From Alphaproteobacteria bacterium (GTDB lineage: Bacteria > Pseudomonadota > Alphaproteobacteria > Rhodobacterales > Rhodobacteraceae): a stretch of 32,088 nucleotides of DNA. Under the pieces are notes generated by a model. That model ran no database searches. It had not been told where the DNA came from and worked only from the letters and a program-made list of their open reading frames with translations. Shown one piece after another: positions 31,858 through 32,088 of this stretch. The translations under genes were made by a program, and so were the position numbers. The stretch spans positions 1 through 32,088 of the forward strand of contig JAUILL010000038.1 of assembly GCA_030433335.1 (NCBI GenBank), in the 5' to 3' direction. The stretch's first letter is position 1; each line of letters opens with the position of its first letter.

Positions 31858-32088
31858 AGCTGGTCCTTATGGCATGGAGCGGTGGGCAGCGCAGTCAATA
31901 TGGCAAGACCGATGATAAACCTCAGTCTATTGAAGTATAGTGTTCTGTTTTCCGACGTGCGCTGAGGCGGGGTGAGGCTTTCCGGACCCTCGGTTGGCGT
32001 TCGAATGTGTTCTGTTGTGGGGCATTGCTCTTGGTGCTGTCGAGCTTTGTCTCCGTGGTCTTTGGAGGCTCTTTCCCTAGAGGGTGTG
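31858..32088. other. Upstream region of nsrR-like gene and right edge of window
   Basis: No complete gene is seen. A small inverted pair, CTAT and ATAG (31927-31940), overlaps a TATACT that could be a -10 box for the nsrR gene on the minus strand. Near the end, frames from 32005 (ATG) and 32007 (GTG) stay open on the plus strand to the edge. The latter reads as a short hydrophobic stretch. Neither can be judged on about 27 codons. Confidence 0.35.

Noticed and set aside
31858..32088. Partial gene running off the right edge from 32005 or 32007
   Set aside because: About 27 codons only, two frames equally open, no ribosome site; kept as a remark in the intergenic entry.

Overview
The window looks like a chromosomal segment of a marine alphaproteobacterium, most likely Rhodobacterales (Roseobacter group). 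The reasons are GC-rich codon use, a long AcnB-type aconitase, a DctPQM TRAP transporter under an RpiR-type regulator, a PrtD-type type I secretion system with an RTX protein, and an NsrR-type regulator beside a multiheme cytochrome operon. The assignment is by impression of the protein families, not by a search.

Left part (1-3670): a sulfotransferase-like gene and a 658-residue RTX calcium-binding protein, both visibly AT-richer than the housekeeping genes, closed by a perfect bidirectional terminator. Next (3689-9215, minus strand) come a CPA1 Na+/H+ antiporter with a C-terminal cyclic-nucleotide-binding domain, and acnB.

Surface and secretion block (9627-18739): UDP-galactopyranose mutase (glf), two tandem related sulfotransferase-like genes, two overlapping SapC-like genes on the minus strand, and divergently the T1SS ATPase/permease, its HlyD-type adaptor and an unrecognised protein with internal repeats. 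No outer-membrane TolC partner is present. The RTX protein at 1631 is a plausible cargo.

Catabolic block (18800-26093): a minus-strand operon of TRAP transporter DctQ-DctM-DctP, diaminopropionate ammonia-lyase, an M20-type N-carbamoyl amidohydrolase and a nitrilase-type N-carbamoyl amidohydrolase. It is divergent from an RpiR-type regulator with clear candidate operators between them. The simplest reading is uptake and breakdown of a carbamoylated (ureido) amino acid, possibly ureido-diaminopropionate, to pyruvate and ammonia.

Nitric-oxide-linked block (26128-31857, minus strand): an NsrR-like regulator, a good candidate NsrR operator, then five closely spaced genes. These encode a flavoprotein with a [2Fe-2S] BFD-like domain fused to a membrane domain carrying two H-X13-H pairs, an 11-heme membrane-anchored c-type cytochrome, a one-heme Tll0287-like (DUF3365) protein, a class I cytochrome c, and a single-domain globin with a flavohemoglobin-like distal pocket. 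Together they suggest a transmembrane electron route from NAD(P)H to periplasmic hemes, induced by NO. This is the best candidate for an undescribed system here. The last 230 bases hold only the nsrR upstream region and possibly the start of another gene.
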